A stretch of 64,000 nt of DNA from Xanthostigma xanthostigma. Taxonomy: Eukaryota > Arthropoda > Insecta > Raphidioptera > Raphidiidae. The stretch is taken from the NCBI GenBank assembly GCA_963575645.1, contig OY754467.1:8184001-8248000 (forward strand), given 5' to 3'. Each line of letters opens with the position of its first letter. Within the stretch, counting starts at the first letter, position 1. The notes beneath the pieces were generated by a model that was not told the origin of the DNA, made no database searches, and saw only the letters and a program-made list of their open reading frames with translations. The position numbers and the translations under genes were made by a program. Below, piece after piece: positions 46,176-57,374 of the stretch.

Positions 46176-47801
46176 ATGACTATGGCTGAGACAGCACTCG
46201 AAACAAACCAACAACAGAAACCATCGCAGCAACAGAAGCAACAAAATGATCCGAAAACGACAACAAACAACAATAACAATCATCCGTTAGTTGTCAACAA
46301 CAATCACAACAGACCGGTCAAACAACAACGGAAACGAAAACGTTTAAGTCAAGTGTTGGATAAATTGACTGCGACAAACAACAATGTCCATGCAATCAAC
46401 AACAATGATGATGATCGTCTCGGTGTGAAGACCATTCCCAAACAACACATGTCATCCGGCAGGAGGCGCGGTGACAGTATGCCACCACAACAACAAGGCG
46501 ACGTGTTCCGTTTCGACGAACGCTATCCTTACACGGCTATATCCGAGGAAGACGAAGTTGAAGACGTGTTTTCTCCAGCCGGCTCCAGTAACAAGTCTCC
46601 GCACAGTTCAACCGATTCGCCGCGAATCAGTTTTAGTCCGTTGAGATTGAAGGACAGCAGTGTCGAAGACGAAGCGAGTCCGAGTCCTCCTTTGCCACCA
46701 CCGCCCAGATTACCGCAATGTTCGTGCTTCACGTGCGCTGCTGGTATTCAGGGAGCTCATCATCAACCGTCCTTGCCACCTCCACCGCCTCCCCATCCTT
46801 ACGATAGGTTTTTCCCAGCATCGCCCGCTTCACCATCGCCCGCTCCCGTTTATAGTTTCGAACATTACCTACACACTAAGTACCTGCCGGGAATATTCCG
46901 AAGAAGAAGTCATTCCGATTCGGATCTTCCAATTTGGTTCGAAGCTCAAAGTGCCGCTGGCGGTCGACTTTCGCAGCAACAGCCGCCTCTGTGGCCACCG
47001 CGACATATCAAATGCGATTCAGTCGAATCGGATACGTCGACTCCGCAAGATTCGCCTTTAGATTTATCAATGAAAAATATGATTAAGACGGAAGAGCGTG
47101 TTGCTTCTTCGTCTAGCATGGAATGTATAACTCCGTCGGCTGTGGCGCCACCACCTCCTCTACATCTCCTTCCGTCAGGATTCCTTCCGCCTCGGGGTGG
47201 TAACGCCGTCTCGGTGCCGGTCGTCAAAGGTGATGTGGCCAGTCCGACCACGAAGGAATCAGTGGCGTATCGATACAACCTCGACGTGTCTCCGGTCGTT
47301 GAGGAAATGCCTCCAGGTTCGGACGTAGCTTACGTCTGCCCGATTTGCGGCCAAATGTTCAGTTTGCACGATCGACTTGCGAAACATATGGCGTCGAGGC
47401 ACAAGAACAGGCAGAGCACGGGCGGCGACGCAACCGCCAAAGCTTATCTGTGCGAGGTGTGTCAGCGTTCTTTTGCTCGTAGCGATATGCTGACACGTCA
47501 CATGCGACTTCATACGGGAGTGAAGCCCTACACGTGTCGTGTTTGCGGTCAAGTGTTTTCGAGATCGGATCATTTATCGACCCATCAAAGGACTCATACG
47601 GGCGAGAAGCCTTATAAGTGTCCCCAGTGTCCTTATGCCGCGTGCAGACGTGATATGATTACGAGACACATGCGAACGCATGCGCGGTACGAGCCCAACA
47701 ACGGTACCGGAAACACGGCGTCGCCCGTCAATGTTTCGTCGTCGTCGCCGTCTTCGACCAATGCTCACGTATCGAACGATACGGTCATAAAAATGGAATG
47801 A
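46176..47801 (+). CDS. klu: Klumpfuss-like C2H2 zinc-finger transcription factor
   Basis: A 541-residue nuclear DNA-binding protein. Residue numbers below are from ATG 46176; ATG 46182 has the better context (ACTATGG), and the in-frame GTG at 46170 is not a credible eukaryotic start. Order: Gln/Asn-rich N terminus (10-45); basic KQQRKRKR (49-56), a likely nuclear signal; acidic and Ser/Pro-rich middle with CSCFTC (182-187) and Pro runs; SPLDLS (293-298), a CtBP-type corepressor motif; IKTE (303-306), a SUMO consensus; four C2H2 fingers. Zinc ligands: C388/C391/H404/H409, C426/C429/H442/H446, C454/C457/H470/H474, C482/C485/H498/H502. Fingers 2-4 are joined by HTGVKPY and HTGEKPY linkers; RSDMLTRH and RSDHLSTH are EGR/WT1-like. 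The protein ends IKME, a second SUMO-type site. The finger array matches my recollection of Drosophila Klumpfuss (bristle precursors, neuroblasts, eye cell death). Family call is strong; orthology is inferred. No intron interrupts the CDS. Confidence 0.92.
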   Translation: MTMAETALETNQQQKPSQQQKQQNDPKTTTNNNNNHPLVVNNNHNRPVKQQRKRKRLSQVLDKLTATNNNVHAINNNDDDRLGVKTIPKQHMSSGRRRGDSMPPQQQGDVFRFDERYPYTAISEEDEVEDVFSPAGSSNKSPHSSTDSPRISFSPLRLKDSSVEDEASPSPPLPPPPRLPQCSCFTCAAGIQGAHHQPSLPPPPPPHPYDRFFPASPASPSPAPVYSFEHYLHTKYLPGIFRRRSHSDSDLPIWFEAQSAAGGRLSQQQPPLWPPRHIKCDSVESDTSTPQDSPLDLSMKNMIKTEERVASSSSMECITPSAVAPPPPLHLLPSGFLPPRGGNAVSVPVVKGDVASPTTKESVAYRYNLDVSPVVEEMPPGSDVAYVCPICGQMFSLHDRLAKHMASRHKNRQSTGGDATAKAYLCEVCQRSFARSDMLTRHMRLHTGVKPYTCRVCGQVFSRSDHLSTHQRTHTGEKPYKCPQCPYAACRRDMITRHMRTHARYEPNNGTGNTASPVNVSSSSPSSTNAHVSNDTVIKME

Positions 47802-47980
47802 AGTTGACTGTGGATTAGTTATTAAAAGGGAACAGTTATTATGCCTTAAGTAAACGGAATTATCTCTGCTTGGTGTATTTCAGAACTATTAATGTAAAAG
47901 TACACGATTTTTTACACTGAACTGTAGCTATAGACCTTTAGGTGTAAAAATAAACGAAAATCTAACTTAACTGATTTTGT
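47802..47980 (+). terminator. klu: klu 3' UTR with candidate poly(A) signal
   Basis: AATAAA at 47949-47954 lies about 150 nt after the stop codon. Longer 3' UTRs are possible, as later AATAAA-like sites occur. No strong GT-rich element decides between them. Confidence 0.45.
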
Positions 47981-47984
47981 TGTA

Positions 47985-48300
47985 AATGACTTTGAATCAA
48001 GTTTTAGGTTAGGTTTTTAGAGCGATCAGTAATTACATTCTTATTTTGAAGCAAAGGAAAATTTAACCTAAAATTGTACCGACCTTTGACAGTCGTAATA
48101 GATTTTTAGGTTAGTTTTTTTACAGTAGAGTGACCAGTGTAATTACACTTTTAAACGTGTTAACAAACGGTTCAAGGCGAACGAAAATCTAATCTAAAAA
48201 CCTACTAATCTCGACCATAGCTGGCTTTCAAGTTGAATTGTAGGTTAGGTTTTTGATTGTCTTTACACTAGAACTGTTCTTTTACATTTGTAGTTTTGGG
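47985..48300 (+). repeat. Imperfect repeats with TTAGGTTAGG cores
   Basis: Segments containing GAAAATCTAAYYTAA, TTTTTAGGTTAG and GTAATTACA recur two or three times (47955-48030, 48105-48160, 48180-48250). They may lie in an extended klu 3' UTR. Confidence 0.5.
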
Positions 48301-48304
48301 CATG

Positions 48305-48940
48305 CGAACCAAACTCAACTAATTCGAATGAGTAAAGCTTTTTAAGAATTTTGCCAATATTTTTTTGAGCAAAACGGTAAAATACTTTTTGGTTGTGTTT
48401 TGTTTTTTGTAGTGTACGGAAAATACAGTGTATTTGGATCTAATGAAACCATATATACGTTCTAAACGGCTGTGGGAAATGTTTTTTATGCCAGTTGTAA
48501 ACTTTTCTACCTTGTTCTTTACTCATATTTTAAATTCATAAAGAATTGTTACGAATTATATTGAAATGTTGAATTTATATTTTTGGAAAATCTCGTACGT
48601 TGATAAGTATAATGATAATACTGAATGTTGCAACGAATATTATATCAAAACCGAACAGCAATTGCAGTCGAAAAAATCGCTTGAAAGTAAACAATAGTTG
48701 ACCTTGGTTGGGTTTCCATAAGAACCGACACCAAACCGGATACTGAATAATCGGCAAGGTCACGATTTTTTGATCAGTTACTCAAATATGTTAAAATTTC
48801 ATTTATTTTACATTTTTCTGTCTCTCGTTATTTATAAAGTTTATAGTAAATATGAACGTCCAGAAATTGGAGACGGAAAAAAAGAAAATTGCTTTTCAAT
48901 CGAATAATAAAAACGTTGCCGAATAAACGAAATAATAGAG
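48305..48940. other. AT-rich sequence downstream of klu
   Basis: No gene is seen. Confidence 0.5.
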
Positions 48941-48943
48941 CAC

Positions 48944-48971
48944 TTACCGCTAGTATAGCGGTATATGCAAT
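48944..48971. repeat. Solo diverged hairpin of the composite element
   Basis: CACTTACCGCTAGTATAGCG plus GTATATGC resembles the terminal hairpin of the 10.8, 17.7 and 29.3 kb elements, without the rest of the element. Confidence 0.55.
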
Positions 48972-48974
48972 ATC

Positions 48975-50015
48975 GAATACTTGAGTAAATTCGTTGCAAC
49001 TCTAGTAATAGTGGGTACGTTCAAATAGTGTAGCACTAGCAGTATTTTAAAAACTAAGCGCTTTGCTAAAAAATGTAGAAATCTCACGGCAAGCTATTTA
49101 AAATACGCTAATAATGTTGCTAATGTTAACTTAATTGTCGATCGTCTATAATTTACAATATCTATCGGTTTGTAAGCTATTTAAATCAATTACCGTCCTC
49201 ATTTTTTTAAAGCACACTTTATACTATAAACTAATCAATTTATTCTAAAGTAAAAAAAAGATTATTTGAGAAAAAAGTGAAAATCGAAACAAAAAAAAAA
49301 TTTGCCAGAAAATTTGAATATCAAAATTAAAATGACCAGTGTTCCGCTTGAAACATTAAATCAATTGCAGTTCTGACGTGAATTTTTAAAACTACTCGAA
49401 TACCGTTTTGTAAAAAAAGCGCTAGATTACTGCTTAACGCTGGACCAATTGAACGTGCCTGATTTAGAAAAGACAAAATGTCAAAAAGTTTTCCAATTAT
49501 TGTGATATTTTTGACTGGCGTTAAAAGGTAGGTAAAGAAATAAATGTTACATCTATGTTCGCTGTATCAATTTACGACTTACGCAAACGTTTTTTTTTTT
49601 TAATAAAATAAATTTTTGTTATAATTGTTAAGTTGTTGGAAGTTTAAAATAGAACTTGTTAAAAATTTTGTTATTAAAATATATTACTGTTAATTGTTGT
49701 TTGCAAAATAAGATATTTTGCAAAATTTCTGTTGATTTGAAATTTTTTTTATATTCGGTTTTAAACTATAAAATCGCGATTTTAATTTATTTACTATTGT
49801 CAAGGTATAAATTTTAATCACAAGAATAAGTAAATAACCAGAAGCATAACTTGGAGATGGTGCTTTTTATGTGGCTACTGACGAATTCATGATCTTAGTT
49901 TCAAGTAAAAGATGAAATTTTGTTGCTTTCCCATAGGCTTACCTAATTAATTTACATATTTACGATTGTTTTACTCTCATAAAATGAAAAAACTCCGGGT
50001 CGCAGTGCGAAACCC
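48975..50015. other. AT-rich intergenic sequence
   Basis: One GTCTATAAT motif is at 49137-49159. No gene is seen. Confidence 0.5.
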
Positions 50016-50019
50016 TGCC

Positions 50020-50508
50020 GACATATAGTGTATTTGCTTTTATAAGCAGTGTGGCTCTATTATATGAACTTAACTTTGTTTTTGGACAAAATAAAAAAAA
50101 TTACCCCTTAATACAACCCTTAAAACATTTTTTTACTTAATTTCAATACTACATATCAATTCAACATCTGTACCAAATTATATACACTCTTCAGTATGTA
50201 AAATTCATATCAGAAACTTGTGTTTTCATAAAATTTGTAAGTCCGGTCCTGTCGGACCGATTTTATTAAAATTTTAGCAGCACATTTTAATAATTACTAA
50301 AGGGTTAAATTTCAAATTTGAAACTGTTCCGAAATTTTTTTCGGTATTTTTGGGCCCGAAAACTTTTTTCAACCCCTAAATACCACCCTTAACATGGCCT
50401 GATTGGGCCCATTTTAAATAGGCTTCGTGCGGTGATGGATTTCAACATGTGGTCCAAATTTCGTTAAAATCAATTAACTCCTTCGAAAGTTATAGCCCGC
50501 ACATATAT

Positions 50509-50587
<79 letters not shown>

Positions 50588-50725
50588 TATATAAACATTT
50601 CCAAAAATGGTGCCAAACTTCTTAGAAAGTTATGAAACGTCGAGAAATTTTGGTCCGACCCCTAGGTCCCGCCATCCGACCGACGCCAATAGTGTAAGTG
50701 CCTTATGGCAAATACACTAATAAAA
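50020..50725. mobile_element. TIR element (TAGTGTATTTGC) with AT microsatellite
   Basis: TAGTGTATTTGC near the left end and GCAAATACACTA near the right end are inverses. The interior contains GGTCCTGTCGGACCG (a short stem), CCTGATTGGGCCC and a long (AT)n tract at about 50504-50592. Confidence 0.5.
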
Positions 50726-50729
50726 CAAG

Positions 50730-51700
50730 TTCTTAGATAAATGAACCAGATAAAAATCTCTTATTAAACCTGACGCGTAAAAAACAATTCGTTGCAAATC
50801 TTCCAACGCTGATCGTTTCAGGATAGAATCTCAGGTTAACCAATGTTACGGCAAGGAAAGAGAGTACTTCTAGTTATTTATTTATTCTTGTATTTTAATA
50901 TTACATTCGAAGACGTGTTGAATCTTGATCTTAACTGTCGGACGTCTATAATCTACATTACTGTTTGAAACGTTTGGTAGACTTCTTCTTAACAGAGAAG
51001 AAGATCTGAAAAATTGCTTTAAATATTTTGTTATTAAAAAAAACGTTTGTGTAAAATTGTTCTGTGTTTTATGAATGGAAGCGACTGTACAATTCAACAT
51101 GTTATTATTATATATTATAAATATCCGTAATCTCGTAACGAGAACCGCTCATATCTTATTGTGATCCATACTAAACATTATTGTATAATCTTAATGTGTA
51201 TATTTTGGCCAGTTCACTAATTGCTATAGATTATCATTCTAAACAAATTAATAACCGACCCCCTCGACAATTATTTTTACTAAAAAATATTTTTAAGTGA
51301 CTCTTAAAGATTTATATAGAATCGATAAAAATTCCAAGATGCATTACTTAATTTTAGCGATTCTGATCTATAAAACCGCTGAAATTTTCAATCTGTATAG
51401 CTTTTTGGTCAGCATCAACATTTGGGGTTTTTTCTCAATGTCCATTTTTTTCCGATTAACAGTTTTTATTATATTTTCGATTTAAAAATCATAACCTAAT
51501 ATCTAATCCACCATAACTAATACCCTGAATTTGTGTCAATGGATTTTGCTGATAAAAATGATCTACCAAATTTGGATCAGAAATGTACTCAATTATTATT
51601 TGTTAGTCAAAGTTTTAGGTTTTTCGGTTTTTAAAATAACTTTATTATTACATCGTAGGTCACAATAAATCTTCGTCGTGATGTAAAACATTTGCAACGC
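50730..51700. other. AT-rich intergenic sequence
   Basis: One GTCTATAAT motif is at 50937-50959. ORFs have no domain. Confidence 0.5.
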
Positions 51701-51711
51701 ATTCTTTAATT

Positions 51712-51910
51712 TTTTCGGGCCCGGCTTCGTCCGGGTAGATATAGAAATAATCGCGACCCACAAATTGCTCATACCATATTATATCAATTTAACTCAATGT
51801 TCGTCCTCCTCGAGAAGAAGTTGACTTTTAATGTAGTGAATGAATTTTTCAAATCGGTTCAGTAAGTCCTGAAATTAAACGCGATAGATAAACAAACATA
51901 GCTCTTCCAT
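51712..51910 (-). mobile_element. Helitron-like repeat fragment
   Basis: CGGGCCCGGCTTCGTCCGGG and a later AAATCGGTTCAGTAAGTCCTG are the familiar end and interior phrases of the element also seen at 39651-40070. Decayed. Confidence 0.4.
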
Positions 51911-51914
51911 TACC

Positions 51915-52435
51915 AGATTCTCAGGTTCAGGTCCGAAAAAGTGATAAAAGGTATCAATTGGATGTTTTTAAAACAATAACAAATTGAAATTAGACCCAAA
52001 TGAACGTGGGAGTTGGTGGCCCTTTAAAAAAATTATAGACGATAGATCTTCGTATATCCATCTGCAACAATTCGTTCTTAATTTAACATCGTAAATTGTT
52101 TTATTTATTTATTTATATTTTTAATGAACATATTTATTTAATAAAGATGATGTTAATCATCTTAAATTTTGATACATTCACTTGGCAAGAAAATTAAAAA
52201 ACAAACATATAAAAAAGTGTCAAATGTAGTTAGCGAAGTTTCGGGATATAAAAAATCGAATAGGCAAATATAATTTGCAGAAATAATGGCTAGAAAAATA
52301 AAACATAATTATGACAGATAGGTCACAATATTGGTTTCAAAAAAAATATGGAATTTAACAAACGAGAATGTAATTCGTAATTATCTATTTCTAAACGTTT
52401 TTGCGAAACAACCCAGTGGCGTACGCTGAAACATA
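51915..52435. other. AT-rich intergenic sequence
   Basis: A possible solo TIR (CAGTGGCGTACGC) is at 52412. No gene is seen. Confidence 0.45.
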
Positions 52436-52483
52436 AATGGGGGATTGTGAAAAATAACTCTAATAATTTAGAGTGATGATGAC

Positions 52484-52628
52484 CCTGGTGGCATAGGATC
52501 GATGAACTAAGCAAATACTGAAGGTTTTATTTATTGCATTTTATTTTCTTTGTCGAAACGTCAGACAATAAAATACAATAAATAAAACCTTCTGTATTTG
52601 CTTAGTTCATCGATCCTATGCCACCAGG
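52484..52628. repeat. Hairpin, 62-bp arms, loop with GTCGAAACGTC
   Basis: Arms 52484-52545 and 52567-52628 are inverses at about 60 of 62 positions (CCTGGTGGCATAGGATCGAT, GAACTAAGCAAATAC, GGTTTTATTTATTG). The 21-bp loop contains GTCGAAACGTCAGAC. A single-arm relative is at 10518-10625. Confidence 0.8.
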
Positions 52629-52639
52629 ATTCATCCTTT

Positions 52640-53545
52640 AGTCTTACAATAAAGGGGAGACTCGAGTAAACTTATCTGTGATATAAAATCCATTCACGGC
52701 TGACTTTTAGGGGTTTTTCCCGTTTAGCTAGAAGCTTAAAATTTTATTCTTAGTTTTTTAACGCTGCTAAACAAAACTCGTCAGCTAACCCTAAATCTGT
52801 TGATTCTAACAGACATGAAAACTTTGTTCGACTGAGATCATTTTTTTTTTTGCACTACGAAACCTTGTGTTTCTTTCAACTCGTTTAAAATAATCTCGAT
52901 TGTAGTAAAATTGTGATTTTCTATTATTTATTTTTTTAGTAAACCATCTTCAAATCTTTGTTGTTAGTTGTTACGCCAATGTGTGCCTACGTCATGCGCG
53001 TCAGATCAAATTCTGTATAATGAATTATGACAGTGGCGGCGTTGACTAGAATAGATTGTGTGCTCTATTTTGAGTGGGATGTGGGGTCGCGGGCTCGTGG
53101 GCGTACGCTCTAAACACTGAGGCTGCAGTGCGGCTAACTGAAATAACACAAGTACATTAATACGACAGCAACATAAAATCATACTAGATCAGTGATTTTA
53201 AACATCTTCACTGGCTAACACATTTTTTACTATCTGGGATTCTAAGCCTAGGATCTACAACAGAAGTCGGCAACCTTTTTTGGATTCGGTTCAAAATCAG
53301 CCAAAACTTTTACTATTAGGAAGACGGATTAGGTCAATGAGTGCATATTTTCTCAAAGTGTTTGTCTAATGATTATGTTTTAATATTATTTAATTTTACT
53401 TTATTTACGGAACTCAAGAAGTAAGTTATTTAAAATTATCAAATAGGTCGCTTGATAACAATTAGGATTTAATCATCTTGGTAGGAAACCATAAAAATGT
53501 AACATTTCATTCATTTGTTTAAACAAATATATCAGGTGAACTAAA
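52640..53545. other. Intergenic sequence
   Basis: No gene is seen. About 53265-53300 (AGAAGTCGGCAACCTTTTTT) looks like a hAT-type end with no partner found. Confidence 0.4.
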
Positions 53546-53549
53546 GTGG

Positions 53550-53785
53550 AACACTGTGGTGTACCGCAAGGCGTTATTACGTGTCCTACGTTTTTTCTCA
53601 ACTTTTTGAATGCATCTCCTCGAGGAAGTTGAGAAAGTAAATTGGTATTTTAACATAATCGAAGGGAATGTGTTTCTCTCATTCATATAGATTGTTTAAA
53701 ATAAATGTCGGCTAAGCTGATGAAAAAGAATCTATGGAATACCGCAAGGCGTTTTTAGTGTCCCACGTTTTATTCGACTGTCGAA
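53550..53785 (+). pseudogene. LINE reverse-transcriptase motif remnant, duplicated
   Basis: The frame around 53550-53625 reads VEHCGVPQGVITCPTFFLN then FLNASPRGS and a stop. Around 53735-53770 a second frame reads GIPQGVFSVPRFI. G(V/I)PQG followed by a hydrophobic-P-F is the conserved motif of jockey/R1-type LINE reverse transcriptases. The surrounding frame is broken, so this is a very short, dead remnant present twice. Confidence 0.4.
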
Positions 53786-53789
53786 TGTC

Positions 53790-55320
53790 GGTAGACATCT
53801 GCCCTGTTTACAGTAATCTGTTACAGTGTTTTATATAATCATTTAAATTTACAATCAGTTACATTTTTAACTGTCAAACTAAAGGCTTAAGTGCTTAATG
53901 TAAAAATAAGGGGCCGCCGAACGATTTTTACATCTCATGCCAACGCGAGTTTTCAGTTTTGTTTAGCGTGCTGTGATGTTTTGTGATGTCTTTTTACTGT
54001 GTTCCGAAATGACGCGCCGCGAGTTTGCAAAATGTTATAGTAACACAGCTCGAGCGATTCTTTATCTTCGTTAATTTTAATATAAACTGACACTCATTGA
54101 TTTTAGCCAAAAGCTATCGTAATTTATATTCGTTTTGTAACCGTTACAAATTGATTTTTGTTTATTCGAAGATTTAGGAAACTCATATTTCTTTGAACTG
54201 ATTATAGAAAGACTAGCTTGTACCCGCGGCTTAGCTCGCACCAGTGTCGGTTTTGGCAGACACTACTTCAGGCAAACAAAATAAATCACGTCATTACAAA
54301 CCCACAAGTAGTTATCTTAAAACCAAAAGAAACTTCTATATAAAACTAAATATGCCAACTCGTTCACTTTTTACCTATTTTGCGGAGGGTAATGTGGTTA
54401 ATCAAACAGAGTTGAGGCAAACAAATATTTGTTTGTAAGTATTGGCTCGTATAATCTATTTGGACCAAACAATATTTTTACCATTTCAACTCCACAGGTG
54501 GGGAATAGTACTAACTTAGTTTTTCAAAATTATACAATCTTAAGCTTCCCCGAGTTCAAAAACACATTTTTGGAAAATGTCCGTTCGTTGACGTTGTTGG
54601 ACTTGACGAATGACAACAGATCTAGTAATGGACATGTTAAGATGCAGTCATGAGTATTTTTCTCTTTCCGTGAGCGAATTACAGTGGGCTTGTGTTTGGA
54701 ATCCCGGTTGTAAGCAGCGCTTTTTACGCGTTTCAGATAATTTATATTTATCCATGTTGAAGGGTGATTGTGGCCGAACATCAAATAATATATACATATA
54801 TATATCCCACCTGACGACAATTCGTCTTTCCATTTGTCAAAATATAGATGTCATTTACTCTTCACTAGGTTTGGCCGCCTAAACTGACGAACATTCCCCA
54901 TTGCAAAAATAACCTACATTATACTCGTACAGTTATATAACTCTAAAAATATTCATATTTTATTTTCAGAATAAAATAACACTCAACAAAATATTGGAAT
55001 GCTTTTTTTAGATTTTTTTTTCATCCTACGCGTTCAAATCAAACAAGAAATAAACAAGCTATTTTATTTATATAAATTATTAAACGTTTTGGCAATAAAT
55101 TTTTAATAATTGCTTATTTAATTAAGCCACTGAAATCTAAACATACTCTTTTGAATTCTTTTCAATTTTATTATATGCTACTGTTTTGGGAACCAAATTA
55201 ATTATGGCCTGTGATCCACACTCATAATTATATAAGTTGAGAATAGCTGAGCATCTACCGATATGGCGTTTCCATTACTTCTCTGTTACAAGCCCACAGC
55301 TTCCGAGAGCTGGTAAAAGT
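53790..55320. other. Intergenic sequence
   Basis: A Helitron-like end phrase (ACTAGCTTGTACCCGCGG) is at 54212. ORFs at 54240-54880 overlap on both strands and have no domain. Confidence 0.4.
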
Positions 55321-55324
55321 ATCA

Positions 55325-55415
55325 ATTGAAATCTTCTTGGTTTCCGGGCTTGTATAGGTCGTGGTCTATTGGTATTTCTATGTGACATTTCGTCTACAAC
55401 TGCGGTAGACATTAT
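55325..55415 (-). repeat. Single-arm relative of the 44-kb inverted-repeat element
   Basis: CTTCTTGGTTTCCGGGCTTG, CGTGGTCTATTGGTATT and the inverted GTCTACCGCAGTTGTAGACG followed by AAATGTCAC match 44014-44165. Confidence 0.65.
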
Positions 55416-55419
55416 AAAA

Positions 55420-56680
55420 GCGGGCAAAATTTCCTAAGCCAGTGATGTCAAAGATACGGCCCGCGGGCCACATCCGGCCCTCAAGCCATCTCAATATGGC
55501 CCGCGACCAGAATCTATCCAGTGAGGATTTTAGACAGCTGACATCAATGTCCAATGAGCTTATCAAAAACAAGAGACCCCAGGTGTCTCGATCCTCAAGC
55601 TCAACATAACTTACCCTTTTTATTACCTTTATATGAAGATTGATTTCAACTAAGTAAATATTTTAATTTAGTATGTCTTTTAGTTTTTAATTTAGAGTCT
55701 GGCCCGCTAAGATACACAAAATCTTATAAATGGCCCTTTAGACTGACACCACTGTCCTAAGCGACTCAGAGGTTAGCGTGTCCAAGCTAGAGTGTGTTTT
55801 CCGCTCGGTCGTAGTCGGAATTACAACGAACACATGCTTCGCATAAAAAAGGGAGGACACCAGTTATAACCTCAATATAACAAGTGCCATTTGTTTTTGA
55901 CTAGGTCTATGAAAATCTGTTACCTTAAAAATTCAATTTATTGTAAATAATGTCCTTTGATTTCTCTGGCATTTCTTAAACACTGCCACCAAAGTTTATA
56001 GACAGCCGTTGCCGTGCAATCAATTGACAGGTCCGCCGGATGACGTCATCCGTTTTAATTGAATTTAATGTCCTAAAATGGTGGAAGATCTAATAACTTT
56101 GATAGGTCCATATAACGCTAAATGCTGGTGATTATTAAAAAAAAACATTGGTTCACGTGTCTTCAAAAAAAAACGCTCAAATATGTGGAACATTGTACAA
56201 ATATGTTTGCTTTAATAGAACCACGCCTAAACATTTTATAAAAATAAATATTTGCAGAAAGAAAGCGCCGCCGCATGTTGTTTTTTTTTCTGATATAACA
56301 AAATAGTCATATCTAATAATCTATAATATGTATCTGAACACCTGTCATGGAGCAGACTAGCCATGTCGAAGTGTAACCATTCTCTACTTGTGTCAGATGC
56401 TATAAAAATAGCCATTCTCTTTTTTCGTTTCGATTCTGTTTCGCCAACTTCCAACAGCCTACTTGAATATATGCAGGGAGCACACATTAAAACGAGACAC
56501 ACGCACTAAATAATTGACACGGTACGGTACGGAACAATCGACAATTACTATCAATCAATATCCAGTAATATAATAGACTTATGTCGACGCACATAGGCTA
56601 GTAACTAGAGCAAATTAAAAGATCCACTAATGACAAGTTAACAAAATAGTGATTGTGTATATTATGCCGTAAGTCTTTAA
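55420..56680. other. Intergenic sequence
   Basis: No gene is seen. About 55440-55760 has a CGGCCCGCGGGCCACATCCG block and an inverse-like end (GGCCCTTTAGACTGACACCA), suggesting a decayed hAT, boundaries unclear. Confidence 0.35.
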
Positions 56681-56685
56681 ATCCT

Positions 56686-57370
56686 AATCCGATTGCAACG
56701 AAATTGGGTACACATCTTCAGTACTCTTGGTTTCAAATGATAAACCACTTTATATTTGACTTCGCTCGCGTTAATAATAAATTATTTTTCTTCCAAGATT
56801 AATAATAAAACTGAAGAGTGAAATTGTGTGTCCTTCTGCCCTGACTTGGAATCCGATTTCAATGAAATTTGGTACAGTACTCTTGATTTCAAATGATAGA
56901 CTACTCTATATTCGACTTCGCTCGCGTTAAAAAATAAATTATTTTTCTTGCAAAATCTATACTAATATATAAAGCTGAAGGGTTTGTTTGTTTGTTTGGT
57001 TGAACGCGCTAATCTCAGAAACTACTGGTTCGAATTGAAAAAAAAAATTTTTGTTGGATAGCCCATTTATCGAGGAAGGCTATAGGCTATATAATATCAC
57101 GCTGCGACAAATAGGAGCGAAGCATCAATGAAAAATGTTGCAAAATATAACTCAAAATTTGTCCGGTAACTCCGAACAACATGAAATTTGGACACAACAT
57201 TCCTCTCGGTAAACTAAGATAAATGTGCTTACTCATGTCCCTCCCTCCCCATTCGTTCTTTTGCACCCGGGTAAAACCGAGCGAGACCGCTAGTCAATAA
57301 TAAAACTGAAGAGTGAAATTGTGTGTCCATCTACCATGACTTGGAATCCGATTTCAATGAAATAATACTC
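56686..57370. repeat. ~164-bp tandem repeat interrupted by a Helitron
   Basis: AATCCGATT starts units at 56686 and 56850, and AATCCGATTTCAATGAAAT recurs near 57346. Units share TTTCAAATGATA, TTCGACTTCGCTCGCGTTAA and AAACTGAAGAGTGAAATTG. Unit 2 is split by the element at 56956-57293. Confidence 0.8.
56956..57293 (+). mobile_element. Complete non-autonomous Helitron-like element
   Basis: It starts TCTATACTAATATATAAAG and ends GAGCGAGACCGCTAG. The host A precedes and T follows, so insertion is between A and T, and the interrupted tandem unit resumes on both sides without duplication. The 3' end has a GC-rich subterminal ACCCGGGTAAAACCGAGCG segment. Length 338 bp, no Rep/Hel coding. Confidence 0.75.
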
Positions 57371-57374
57371 CTCA

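Noticed and set aside
46660-47768. Overlapping ORFs on both strands within klu (for example 46660-47061 plus, 46946-47278 minus, 47259-47573 minus)
   Set aside because: They are shadows of the zinc-finger gene, produced by its G+C-rich coding sequence; the klu frame alone shows domains.
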